Positions 1 through 7,413 of a stretch of DNA of 41,241 nucleotides are shown here, one piece after another. The position numbers and the translations under genes were made by a program. The stretch is from an uncultured Bacteroidaceae bacterium. Lineage in GTDB: Bacteria > Bacteroidota > Bacteroidia > Bacteroidales > Bacteroidaceae. Positions within the stretch are counted from its first letter, which is position 1; each line of letters starts with the position of its first letter. The notes under the pieces were generated by a model. The model was not told the DNA's origin and searched no databases. It saw nothing but the letters and a program-made list of their open reading frames with translations. The stretch lies in assembly GCA_934293005.1 (NCBI GenBank), contig CAKQYA010000022.1:1-41241 (forward strand). Direction: 5' to 3'.

Positions 1-4
1 GTGC

Positions 5-45
5 TCATGTCGTACGTTCATAGCAACTCATGTCGTACGACATGA
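5..45. repeat. 18-bp perfect palindrome with a preceding half copy
   Basis: Positions 28-45 read TCATGTCGTACGACATGA, which equals its own reverse complement. The first 12 bases of it also occur at 5-16, 23 bp upstream. It lies beyond the rnf terminator at the window edge. It could be an operator for a gene outside the window or part of a repeat that continues to the left; the sequence does not decide. Confidence 0.6.
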
Positions 46-150
46 CAACCTCATAAAAACAGCCCTCGGATACAGTTGTTTGTCGTTATTCAAATATACA
101 AAAACTTAGAACCTATTGAAATGCAGACATGGCAAGATGCAGAAAGAAAC

Positions 151-179
151 AAAAAAGGGCCGCACAATGTGCGTCCCTT
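151..179 (-). terminator. Rho-independent terminator of the rnf operon
   Basis: An 11-bp stem with one mismatch (155-165 with 169-179) and a 3-nt loop is followed on the minus strand by a run of six T. It lies about 60 bp after the rnfA stop codon and closes the operon. Confidence 0.8.
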
Positions 180-241
180 CTTATGTCAAATGCTTGTCAG
201 CCAAAATCAGAATGTGGCTGGAGCCAGAAAGCGTATGATCA

Positions 242-856
242 CTATTGCAAACCGAAAAGCAGTTTCAAACCGCCATCCACACCACTGAAGCCCATAAAGG
301 CCATTGCCAAGAGCGATGCTGTGACAAGAGCTATTGGCACACCTTCAAACGCCTTAGGCACGTTGACCAACTCAAGCTGCTCACGAAGGCCAGCAAAGAG
401 AACCATGGCAAGAAGGAAGCCAATGCCTGTGGAAAGAGCATACACTATGCCCTCAAGCAAATCGTAGTCTTTCTGGATGACAAGGATTGCCACACCAAGA
501 ATGCAGCAGTTTGTGGTGATGAGCGGAAGGAATACGCCAAGAGCTTGATAAAGCGCAGGCATAGTCTTCTTGAGAATGATCTCTATCATCTGCACAAGTG
601 CGGCAATGACAAGGATGAATGCTATGGTCTGCAGATATTCGAGGCCAAAAGCATTGAGCACATACACTTGGATGAGATAAGTGACGATGGTGGCAACGAC
701 AAGCACGGCTGTGACAGCCATGCCCATGCCTGATGCCGTGTCAATCTTTTTTGACACTCCAAGGAATGGGCAGATGCCGAGGAACTGAGCCAACACGACG
801 TTGTTGACGAAGATGGCTGTAATGATGATAAGCACCAAACTTAATACATAATCCAT
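242..856 (-). CDS. rnfA: Rnf complex subunit RnfA (integral membrane)
   Basis: RnfA is a membrane subunit of the Rnf complex, which couples electron flow between reduced ferredoxin and NAD to Na+ or H+ transport across the inner membrane. The 204-residue product is almost entirely hydrophobic, with about six predicted membrane segments. It carries the family signatures NNVVLAQFLGICPFLG near residue 18 and TTNCCILG in the middle; in known RnfA/RnfE pairs such cysteines hold a membrane-embedded iron-sulfur centre. The stop codon is 13 bp from the rnfE end of the operon, and rnfA is the last gene before the terminator. It is homologous to RnfE next door and to NqrE, but the BCDGEA order fixes it as RnfA. 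Confidence 0.96.
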   Translation of the reverse strand: MDYVLSLVLIIITAIFVNNVVLAQFLGICPFLGVSKKIDTASGMGMAVTAVLVVATIVTYLIQVYVLNAFGLEYLQTIAFILVIAALVQMIEIILKKTMPALYQALGVFLPLITTNCCILGVAILVIQKDYDLLEGIVYALSTGIGFLLAMVLFAGLREQLELVNVPKAFEGVPIALVTASLLAMAFMGFSGVDGGLKLLFGLQ

Positions 857-869
857 AATCTATTCCTCC

Positions 870-1457
870 TTATGCTTTCTTTACAAATTTATTGAACAAT
901 ACGATAAGATAGCTGAGCACCAAGAAAGCTCCTGGAGCAAGCACGAAGATAAGCATGCCATAGCTCTCACCCCAAAGTGTGACGCCAAAGATGCAGCCTG
1001 TGCCAAGAAGCTCGCGCACAGCTCCAAGCGATGTGAGTCCGAGCGTGAAGCCAAGGCCAATGCCTATGCCATCGAAGATTGAAGACAGAGGGTTGTTCTT
1101 TGCAGCGAACGACTCTGCACGGCCAAGAATTATACAGTTGACCACAATGAGCGGTATGAAAAGGCCAAGACTCTTGTCCACTTCAGGAGCATAAGCCTTG
1201 ATGCACATCTGCAACACTGTGACGAGACTGGCAATGATGACGATGTATGACGGTATGCGCACCATGTCGGGGATGAGCTTCTTCACGCAAGCGATGATGA
1301 AGTTGCTGACAATGAGCACACACATTGTGGCAAGTCCCATGGACATGCCGTTGAGAGCTGATGATGTAGTACCGAGAGTTGGGCACATACCCAAAAGAAG
1401 GACGAATGTAGGATTCTCCTTGATGATACCATTCACCAATACTTTGAAATTATTCAT
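870..1457 (-). CDS. rnfE: Rnf complex subunit RnfE (integral membrane)
   Basis: This is the second small membrane subunit of Rnf and a distant paralogue of RnfA with inverted topology. The 195 residues include the family segments FVLLLGMCPTLGTTSSALNG near the N-terminus and VVNCIILGRAESFA in the middle, each with the cysteine expected near the membrane-embedded iron-sulfur site. Five or six hydrophobic helices are visible. It sits between rnfG (24 bp upstream) and rnfA (13 bp downstream) on the minus strand, consistent with co-transcription. NqrD is the homologue in the Na+-NQR complex, but the ferredoxin-type RnfB and RnfC in this operon make Rnf the right assignment. Confidence 0.96.
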   Translation of the reverse strand: MNNFKVLVNGIIKENPTFVLLLGMCPTLGTTSSALNGMSMGLATMCVLIVSNFIIACVKKLIPDMVRIPSYIVIIASLVTVLQMCIKAYAPEVDKSLGLFIPLIVVNCIILGRAESFAAKNNPLSSIFDGIGIGLGFTLGLTSLGAVRELLGTGCIFGVTLWGESYGMLIFVLAPGAFLVLSYLIVLFNKFVKKA

Positions 1458-1481
1458 ATTCTTTTCCTTTCCTTATTTGGG

Positions 1482-2162
1482 TTATTCTATTACCTCTGGT
1501 TTATCAATGTCTGCTGCCGAGCAAGAGTCGTTGCCGCAGCCAGAACCTTCATCGCACGACTCATCACCATCTGCCTTAGTGGCACCAGATGTGGCATCAG
1601 CTCCAGAGCACGACACACCATCTGCGAAATACTTGTCATAAGCATTTTTGATGGCTTTGAGGAAAGCGCGGCTTGTGATTGTCGAAGCCGTAATGGCGTC
1701 AACATCACCTCCGTCCTTGCTTACAGTGAAATTGCACTCGCCAGGGTTCAAGCCAACTACCTTATCTTTAAACCACTCGCCAGCCTTTGCACCGAGACCA
1801 GGAGTCTCAGCATGCTCAAGCACAGTGTATCCAAGAATCTTGCCTGTAGTATCAAAACCGACGAGCACCTTCAGTTTGCCGCCAAATCCATTCTCAGATG
1901 TGACAACGGCCTTGCCAAGAGCCTGGCCATCGGCTCTCTGGATATCGTAAGCTTCAAAACCGTCGGATTCGACAGGTTCAGACACTTGGATGTCAGTGTT
2001 GTGCATCACTTCCTTGATGCCTGCAGCGAGATTGTCAGCATTGATTTTCTCTATCTGTGGAGCAGTGATGGCATTGACTGATGCCAAAACACCTGCAGCT
2101 ACGATGGCGATGACAGTGAGCACCACCAACATGTTTGTTAATGAAGATTTAAGTTTTTCCAT
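1482..2162 (-). CDS. rnfG: Rnf complex subunit RnfG (covalent FMN), Cys-rich tail
   Basis: RnfG has one N-terminal membrane anchor (about residues 8-30) and a periplasmic FMN-binding domain. The flavinylation segment reads DAITASTITS; by alignment with the NqrC/RnfG motif S-G-A-T, Thr161 is the likely FMN attachment site. The family-typical ETPGLGAK segment is at about 119-126. The domain normally ends near residue 180, but here a further 45 residues follow, acidic and Gly/Ser-rich, with cysteines at 185, 203, 209 and 214. This tail should be periplasmic if the topology is usual; its role is unknown. The stop is 24 bp upstream of rnfE and the start is 11 bp after the rnfD stop. Confidence 0.95.
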   Translation of the reverse strand: MEKLKSSLTNMLVVLTVIAIVAAGVLASVNAITAPQIEKINADNLAAGIKEVMHNTDIQVSEPVESDGFEAYDIQRADGQALGKAVVTSENGFGGKLKVLVGFDTTGKILGYTVLEHAETPGLGAKAGEWFKDKVVGLNPGECNFTVSKDGGDVDAITASTITSRAFLKAIKNAYDKYFADGVSCSGADATSGATKADGDESCDEGSGCGNDSCSAADIDKPEVIE

Positions 2163-2173
2163 ACTTTTCCTCC

Positions 2174-3181
2174 TTATTTCTTTGCTGGCACCTCACCGAA
2201 GCGCTTAGGTTTAAACTTATTGTTGATGAGAGGCACAAAAGCATTCATGACAAGTATGGCAAACGACATGCCTTCGGGATAAGCGCCCCATGTGCGGATG
2301 ACAACCGTAAGTGCTCCAATAGCCACGCCGTATACCAACTGGCCATTCTTGCTCATAGGAGATGTGACATAATCTGTTGCCATGAAGATGGCGCCAAGAA
2401 GAAGACCGCCGCTCAGAATCTCTGCCACTGGGTCTGCATACATTGGATTGGCAATGTGAAGAGCTCCTGAGAGTACAAACACTGTGGCGATGATGCTCAC
2501 TGGGATGTGCCATGTGATGACCTTCTTCACAAGAAGAATCACAAGGCCGAGGATGAGCGCAAGAGCGCAGACCTCACCAAGGCAACCGCCTGTATTGCCC
2601 ATGATCATATCCTGAACTGATGGAAGTGTATCGAGCGACGAAGCATCGCCACTCTTTATGGCAGCCTTCATAACAGACAGAGGTGTGGCACCTGTAGCGC
2701 CATCAACCGAATTGTCCACAAGACTGAAGAGGCCCTGTCCTGGAACAGGCCATGTGGTCATAGCCACAGGGAATGATATGAGAAGGAATGCGCGTCCTGC
2801 AAGAGCTGGATTGAAGAGGTTGCATCCCAATCCGCCAAATGTCATCTTAACCACGCCTATGGCAAAGAGAGAGCCTATGACAAGAATCCAAGGCTCAATA
2901 TTGCTTGGCACGTTGAATGCAAGAAGCAGACCTGTGAGGATGGCAGAGCCATCACACACTGTACATTTCGGATTCTTCAACATGAATTTATTGATGAACC
3001 ACTCAAAAATCACACATGAAGCCACCGAGATAGCTGTGGTTATTATTGCGCCCACACCAAAACTGATGAACGAGCAGATGAGAGCAGGCAGGAGTGCGAT
3101 ACACACCCAATACATGTTTTTCTGCACAGAATCACCGCTATGCACGTGTGGCGATAGTGATACTACTAATTTGTTAGCCAT
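2174..3181 (-). CDS. rnfD: Rnf complex subunit RnfD (covalent FMN, membrane)
   Basis: RnfD is the large membrane subunit that carries a covalently bound FMN and is central to coupling electron transfer with ion translocation. The 335-residue product has about nine or ten hydrophobic helices and the flavinylation motif DGATGATPLS; Thr166 is the likely FMN-linked residue. The segment FGGLGCNLFNPALAGRAF (about 115-132) is also family-typical. Length matches known RnfD. The next gene, rnfG, starts 11 bp after the stop codon. A 94-bp gap with no recognisable gene separates it from rnfC upstream. Confidence 0.96.
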   Translation of the reverse strand: MANKLVVSLSPHVHSGDSVQKNMYWVCIALLPALICSFISFGVGAIITTAISVASCVIFEWFINKFMLKNPKCTVCDGSAILTGLLLAFNVPSNIEPWILVIGSLFAIGVVKMTFGGLGCNLFNPALAGRAFLLISFPVAMTTWPVPGQGLFSLVDNSVDGATGATPLSVMKAAIKSGDASSLDTLPSVQDMIMGNTGGCLGEVCALALILGLVILLVKKVITWHIPVSIIATVFVLSGALHIANPMYADPVAEILSGGLLLGAIFMATDYVTSPMSKNGQLVYGVAIGALTVVIRTWGAYPEGMSFAILVMNAFVPLINNKFKPKRFGEVPAKK

Positions 3182-3275
3182 TTTATTCTTTTTCTTTATT
3201 TACCTTCGCGGCCACGGATGCTATATACATATTTCGCAACTGCTGCAAACCGCTACTTGTAACCAACTTTTGATG

Positions 3276-4634
3276 TTATTTCTTAGCTGCCATCTGACGA
3301 GCGCGTATATTAGCCATCACAGTCTGCTTGCCCATGCGGATGAGGTCAAGCATTGGACGGTTGGAAGGACATGTGAACTGGCAAGATCCGCATTCGATGC
3401 AGCTGGTTATGTCGTTGGCCTCAACCTTATCCCACATCTTTTTGCCAGAGCATGTTGCGAGGAGGTATGGCTCAAGTCCCATAGGACATGCGCTCACACA
3501 CTTTGCGCAACGGATGCATGGCTGTGGTTCACCGCGCCTTGCTTCTGCGCCGCTCATGATGAGCACGCCCGAGGATCCCTTGCAGATTGGCACTTCTATA
3601 TTGATAAGGGACTTTCCCATCATAGGTCCGCCGCCAATAACCTTCGCCTCTCCGTCAGGGAGTCCGCCGCAAGCTTCAATAAGCTGGCTCATCGGAGTGC
3701 CCATGCGTGTGAGGAAATTGCTTGGGTGCAGAAGCTTTTTGCCTGTCACGGTGACTACACGCTCAAAGAGAGGCTTATTCTTCATCACAGCCTCATATAC
3801 GGCATAGGCTGTTCCGACGTTCTGGATTATTGCGCCGACCGACACAGGCAATGCTGGAGGTGCTGGCACTTGGCGTCCCACCACAGCATCTATGAGCTGT
3901 TTCTCGCCACCCTGTGGATATTTAGTCTTGAGCGGCACCACTTCGATATTTGGATATTGAGCCTTACATTTCTCTGTGAGAAGCTTTATGGCATCCGGCT
4001 TATTCACTTCTATGCCAATAAAGCCTTTCTCAACCTTGGCAGCCTTCATGAGAAGAGCCACGCCGACAAGCACCTGGTCGGCCTTCTCAAGCATCAAGCG
4101 GTGGTCGGCTGTGAGGTAAGGCTCACACTCCACAGCATTGATGATGACCCACTGCGGTTTAAACTGCGGTGGAGGCATCAACTTGACATGAGTTGGGAAA
4201 CATGCGCCGCCCATGCCGACGATACCTGTATTCTTTATCTTGTCTATTATGGATTCTGGTGTGAGTTCAGGTTTATCGTTCAGCGTGACAAGCTTGTCAC
4301 TGCGGTCTATGCCCTCTTCCCATTCATCACCTTCGACAGTGACATAAACAGCTGGTTTCTTGTATCCGCTTGCATCAACCACTGTGTCGACCTTCAACAC
4401 TGTGCCGCTGACCGATGAATAAATGCATGTGGAAAGAGCTTTTTCCATTGGTTTGGCAATCAGTGTGCCAACTTTGACCTTGTCACCCTTCTGCACAACA
4501 GGTACGGCTGGGGCTCCGATGTGCTGTCCCATAGGAAAGACAGCAACCTTAGGCAATTCCGCAACCTTTATTGGTTCATCAGCAGACAGTTTGTTTTCTG
4601 CAGGATGAACGCCGCCTATTCTAAATGTTTTCAT
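3276..4634 (-). CDS. rnfC: Rnf complex subunit RnfC (NADH/flavin, two 4Fe-4S)
   Basis: RnfC is the peripheral subunit that exchanges electrons with NAD(H). The 452-residue protein starts with the RnfC barrel-sandwich domain, continues with the Rossmann-like region containing GMGGACFPTHVKL (about 140-152, related to the NuoF NADH/FMN site) and ends with two ferredoxin-type clusters at Cys373/376/379/383 and Cys412/415/418/422. No membrane segment is present, as expected for a cytoplasmic-face subunit. The 94-bp gap to rnfD and 135-bp gap to rnfB are longer than the other intergenic gaps in the operon; neither contains a convincing gene or terminator. Confidence 0.96.
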   Translation of the reverse strand: MKTFRIGGVHPAENKLSADEPIKVAELPKVAVFPMGQHIGAPAVPVVQKGDKVKVGTLIAKPMEKALSTCIYSSVSGTVLKVDTVVDASGYKKPAVYVTVEGDEWEEGIDRSDKLVTLNDKPELTPESIIDKIKNTGIVGMGGACFPTHVKLMPPPQFKPQWVIINAVECEPYLTADHRLMLEKADQVLVGVALLMKAAKVEKGFIGIEVNKPDAIKLLTEKCKAQYPNIEVVPLKTKYPQGGEKQLIDAVVGRQVPAPPALPVSVGAIIQNVGTAYAVYEAVMKNKPLFERVVTVTGKKLLHPSNFLTRMGTPMSQLIEACGGLPDGEAKVIGGGPMMGKSLINIEVPICKGSSGVLIMSGAEARRGEPQPCIRCAKCVSACPMGLEPYLLATCSGKKMWDKVEANDITSCIECGSCQFTCPSNRPMLDLIRMGKQTVMANIRARQMAAKK

Positions 4635-4769
4635 TTGCTTACATTATATTATAAATCATCTGAAAGATGCGATGGACATCTCCCTTTCATTCTCATTGGC
4701 AACTGCTGCATTGCCTATAAAGCGTATGGGAAGGAATCATTCGCATCAACAGTCAAATGACAATTCATT

Positions 4770-5879
4770 TTATTTCAATCCCAGCAATATAAGTTGGCTT
4801 GGCACTAATGGAGCATCTGTTCGTTTAGTCTCAAACCATGTCTCCTTGCCCGCTGGTACAGGATTGCTCAAATCTTTTGGACCTGCAAGAAGTATCTGCT
4901 GGCTTGGCAAAAGAGGCGCGTCATACTTCACTTCCACTGGCTTCCATTCTTTTGCAGGCTTGGCTGGAGCTTCCTCTGCAGCCTTTGGGGCCGACTTCTT
5001 TAAGTTGATCTTGGCAGCAGGAGCTTCCACACGCTTAAATTCCACACCCTTCACATTCAGCGAAACAATAGAACCACGTGGGCAAGCATCAAAGCACTGG
5101 CCACATAATATGCACGACTCAGGATCGATGTAAGCAACATTGTTGACCACATGCACAGCATCACTGCCACACACATTCTCACATTTCTTACATCCAATGC
5201 AGGCGCTGGCACATGCCTTCATGGCCTCAGCACCCTTGTCCTTGTTCATGCATGCAACAACAAATGCATCCTTGCTGTCACCGCTGACGGCACGCACTTC
5301 GATGATGTTGCGAGGGCAAGCTTTGGCACAAGCTCCACAAGCTGTACATTTCTCTGCATCAACAACAGGCAAGCCTGTCACAGGATCCATTGAAAGAGCA
5401 CCAAACTGGCAAGCAGCAACACAGTCGCCACAGCCCAAGCATCCATAAGCGCATGATGTCTCTCCCATGCATGTGGTATTGGCAACACGACAGCTCTTCA
5501 CGCCATCGTATGACAATACGCGCGGACGCTTCTCACATGTGCCATTACAGCGAACCACTGCCAACTTAGGTGTGGCTGCCGCAACCTCCATGCCAAGAAT
5601 ACCCGCGATAGACTGCATGCAAGCAGCACCACCCACAGGACAGTTGAGACCATCGAGCGAACCGGCATCTGCAGCCTTGACACATGCAGCAGCCATACCA
5701 CCGCATCCTGGGAAGCCGCATCCACCACAGTTGGCTCCTGGCAGAACTTCTGCCACCTGAGCAATTCGCGGATCTTCTTTCACTGCAAACTTCTTTGACA
5801 CAAGGTACAGAAGCATTGCCAAAGCAAAGCCGAGCACAGCCAAAGCAATCACAGCAATCAAAATCACTTTAATATCCAT
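4770..5879 (-). CDS. rnfB: Rnf complex subunit RnfB (ferredoxin-type), extended C-terminus
   Basis: RnfB takes electrons from ferredoxin and passes them into the complex. After one membrane anchor (residues 4-27) comes the Fe-S domain with CGGCGFPGC (51-59) and Cys80, then four ferredoxin-type motifs: CLGCGDCVAAC (147-157), CTACGACAKAC (178-188), CIGCKKCENVC (227-237) and CILCGQCFDAC (256-266). This gives about five predicted 4Fe-4S clusters. A further 100 residues follow: an Ala/Lys/Pro linker, then two copies of a DAPLxPSQxILL motif (320-331 and 355-366). The tail makes the protein longer (369 residues) than the ferredoxin core needs. It is the first rnf gene after rseC, 197 bp downstream of it. 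Confidence 0.95.
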   Translation of the reverse strand: MDIKVILIAVIALAVLGFALAMLLYLVSKKFAVKEDPRIAQVAEVLPGANCGGCGFPGCGGMAAACVKAADAGSLDGLNCPVGGAACMQSIAGILGMEVAAATPKLAVVRCNGTCEKRPRVLSYDGVKSCRVANTTCMGETSCAYGCLGCGDCVAACQFGALSMDPVTGLPVVDAEKCTACGACAKACPRNIIEVRAVSGDSKDAFVVACMNKDKGAEAMKACASACIGCKKCENVCGSDAVHVVNNVAYIDPESCILCGQCFDACPRGSIVSLNVKGVEFKRVEAPAAKINLKKSAPKAAEEAPAKPAKEWKPVEVKYDAPLLPSQQILLAGPKDLSNPVPAGKETWFETKRTDAPLVPSQLILLGLK

Positions 5880-6076
5880 AATATGTTATTTAGTTAATTA
5901 ATAAAAGACGTGTAAATCATCAATTGAATATGCTTGTTTTAGGTTTCACATCAAATCAGAAAAAGAATCTATTCCACGACCGCCTATGCACTATCTCGGC
6001 ACATACCAAGAAGTGGCAAGACTCCTTATAATCCATCATGTTCTCTTCTGATTGCATCATAACATCAATCGACACA

Positions 6077-6514
6077 TCAATCAGCCTTCTTAATCCACAA
6101 TGCAAAACGCTTGGAAATCTTACCGCGATAAGCATAAAGAACCGAGAAGTAGACAGCCATAAGCACAAGCCAAGCGCCCACTGCCATAAGCTCAGACACA
6201 TGCAACACTGCCAAGCAGACGCACATGACCACAACCGTGAGCAGCATGGGTATGCCAAAAGCAAATGCCACTGCCTGCTTGCCCATTGCCAACGTCCCGC
6301 ACACGCAGACACGCTCGCCTACGGTGTACTTTTTATCTGCGCCATCCTCAAAGACCTCCATGATTCTTTCCTTGCTCTCACTGGAAGTGCACATTGACTT
6401 GGCCTTACACCCACTGCAGGCAGCCTGCTGCAAGATACTTACTCTCACACGGCATCCCTCAATGGAGTCGACCACTCCTTGATGTTCAATAATATCTCTC
6501 ATTGCCTCAAGCAC
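6077..6514 (-). CDS. rseC: RseC/MucC-family protein heading the rnf operon
   Basis: The 145-residue product matches the RseC/MucC family (SoxR-reducing system RseC). It has an N-terminal cysteine cluster, Cys33-x2-Cys36-x5-Cys42, followed by two hydrophobic helices (about residues 78-98 and 104-124). In E. coli, RseC works with the Rnf-like Rsx complex in keeping SoxR reduced; no SoxR gene is seen here, so a role in assembling or tuning Rnf is an inference from position. The usual Bacteroidales order is rseC followed by rnfBCDGEA, as here. Met5 is an alternative start. The 197-bp gap to rnfB holds a possible 34-codon open frame I do not trust. Confidence 0.85.
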   Translation of the reverse strand: MLEAMRDIIEHQGVVDSIEGCRVRVSILQQAACSGCKAKSMCTSSESKERIMEVFEDGADKKYTVGERVCVCGTLAMGKQAVAFAFGIPMLLTVVVMCVCLAVLHVSELMAVGAWLVLMAVYFSVLYAYRGKISKRFALWIKKAD

Positions 6515-6593
6515 TGTCTAAGAAAAAACGCACGTTAATGAATTGACTGTTCATGGTATCAATTTGCAACATACACATTGCAAACTTGACATG

Positions 6594-6601
6594 CAAAAGT
6601 A
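6594..6601 (-). promoter_or_regulatory. Predicted promoter -7 box for rseC-rnfBCDGEA
   Basis: Minus strand reads TACTTTTG, an exact fit to the Bacteroidetes -7 consensus TAnnTTTG. It lies about 80 bp upstream of rseC. The nearest upstream TTTG (6618-6621) is only 16 bp away, shorter than the usual 19-21, so only the -7 box is firm. Confidence 0.5.
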
Positions 6602-6674
6602 GTGAAATAATTCAAACCAAAGAAAGAATTATAGAAAAAAAAGCTCATTGCCGCAAAAGATTCATGCAAAAGTC

Positions 6675-6704
6675 TTGAAATGACAAATTAAAACCGTAAC
6701 TTTG
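6675..6704 (+). promoter_or_regulatory. Promoter of rpsP
   Basis: TTG at 6675-6677 and TAACTTTG at 6697-6704 are separated by 19 bp, matching the Bacteroidetes -33/-7 layout. Transcription should start near 6709-6711, giving an 80-nt leader whose first bases already belong to a hairpin. Confidence 0.75.
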
Positions 6705-6708
6705 CACC

Positions 6709-6755
6709 GTCATCACGAGATGATGACAGAGTTCACGTCGTCACGAGATGGCGAC
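6709..6755 (+). promoter_or_regulatory. rpsP leader: two tandem hairpins with the same loop
   Basis: Two 7-bp stems with identical CGAGA loops follow each other 9 nt apart in the 5' leader. Hairpin 1 is GTCATCA (6709-6715) with TGATGAC (6721-6727). Hairpin 2 is GTCGTCA (6737-6743) with TGGCGAC (6749-6755). The stems differ at two positions, and pairing is kept in both cases: A-T becomes G-C and T-A becomes T-G. That is the pattern expected for a conserved RNA structure, such as an autoregulatory binding site for the ribosomal protein. No regulator is proven. Confidence 0.55.
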
Positions 6756-6789
6756 ACAATCATTAATATTTAAACATTTTTATTGCAAA

Positions 6790-7317
6790 ATGGCAACAAG
6801 AATCCGTTTACAGCGTCACGGCCGCAAGAACTATGCGTTCTACAGCATCGTTATCGCTAATTCAAACGCTCCACGTGATGGACGTTTCATCGAGAAGATT
6901 GGTACTTACAACCCAAACACCAATCCTGCAACAATTGATTTGAACTTTGAGCGCGCGCTCTATTGGGTGCTCGTTGGTGCTCAGCCATCAGACACTGTGC
7001 GCAACATCCTCTCAGAAGAGGGCGTTTACCTCAAGAAGCATCTCCTCGGAGGTGTGAAGAAGGGCGCATTCGACGAAGCTGCTGCTGATGCTAAGTTCGC
7101 AGCATGGAAGGCTGAGAAGGCATCAAAGGCTGAGAAGAAGGCAGAGAAGAATGCTGCAGACAAGAAGGCTGCTGCTACTGCTCGCCTTGAGGCTGAGAAG
7201 AAGGTTAACGCCGCTATCGCTGCAAAGGTTGCAGAGAAGAAGGCTGCTGCTGCAGCTGCACAGGCAGAGGCAGAGGCTCCAGCTGAGGAAGCTGCAGAAG
7301 CTCCAGCAGAGGCATAA
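6790..7317 (+). CDS. rpsP: 30S ribosomal protein bS16 with long Ala/Lys/Glu tail
   Basis: bS16 is a small-subunit ribosomal protein needed for 30S assembly. The first 85 residues match the family: MATRIRLQRHGRK, then RDGRFIEKIGTYNP and the DTVRNILSEEGV region. Residues from about 110 to 175 form an extension made almost only of Ala, Lys and Glu, first Lys-rich and then acidic (the last 20 residues have Glu but no Lys). Bacteroidetes bS16 proteins commonly carry such tails, so this is probably normal. An in-frame ATG at 6748 would add 14 residues but lies inside the leader hairpin; the family N-terminus fixes the start at 6790. The gene is followed directly by a terminator. Confidence 0.97.
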   Translation: MATRIRLQRHGRKNYAFYSIVIANSNAPRDGRFIEKIGTYNPNTNPATIDLNFERALYWVLVGAQPSDTVRNILSEEGVYLKKHLLGGVKKGAFDEAAADAKFAAWKAEKASKAEKKAEKNAADKKAAATARLEAEKKVNAAIAAKVAEKKAAAAAAQAEAEAPAEEAAEAPAEA

Positions 7318-7337
7318 GCCACTCATACGAAAAAGGC

Positions 7338-7374
7338 AAGAGGGAACGCGCGTGATGCGCATTCCCTCTTTTTC
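7338..7374 (+). terminator. Terminator of rpsP, possibly bidirectional
   Basis: A 14-bp stem with one mismatch (7338-7351 with 7357-7370) and a 5-nt GTGAT loop leads into a T-rich run on the plus strand. On the minus strand a shorter T-run follows a few bases later, so the same hairpin may also end the convergent manC-pagL transcript. Confidence 0.8.
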
Positions 7375-7413
7375 TTTATTATATAGGTGTCAAGGCCAAT
7401 GAACGCCTTATTT

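Noticed and set aside
2658..4418. 586-codon open frame antisense to rnfD/rnfC
   Set aside because: It runs opposite to two clear Rnf genes, has no recognisable domain and is His/Cys-rich as expected from a shadow frame.
5880..6076. 34-codon frame between rseC and rnfB
   Set aside because: No family, no ribosome site and unusual composition; treated as an intergenic spacer.
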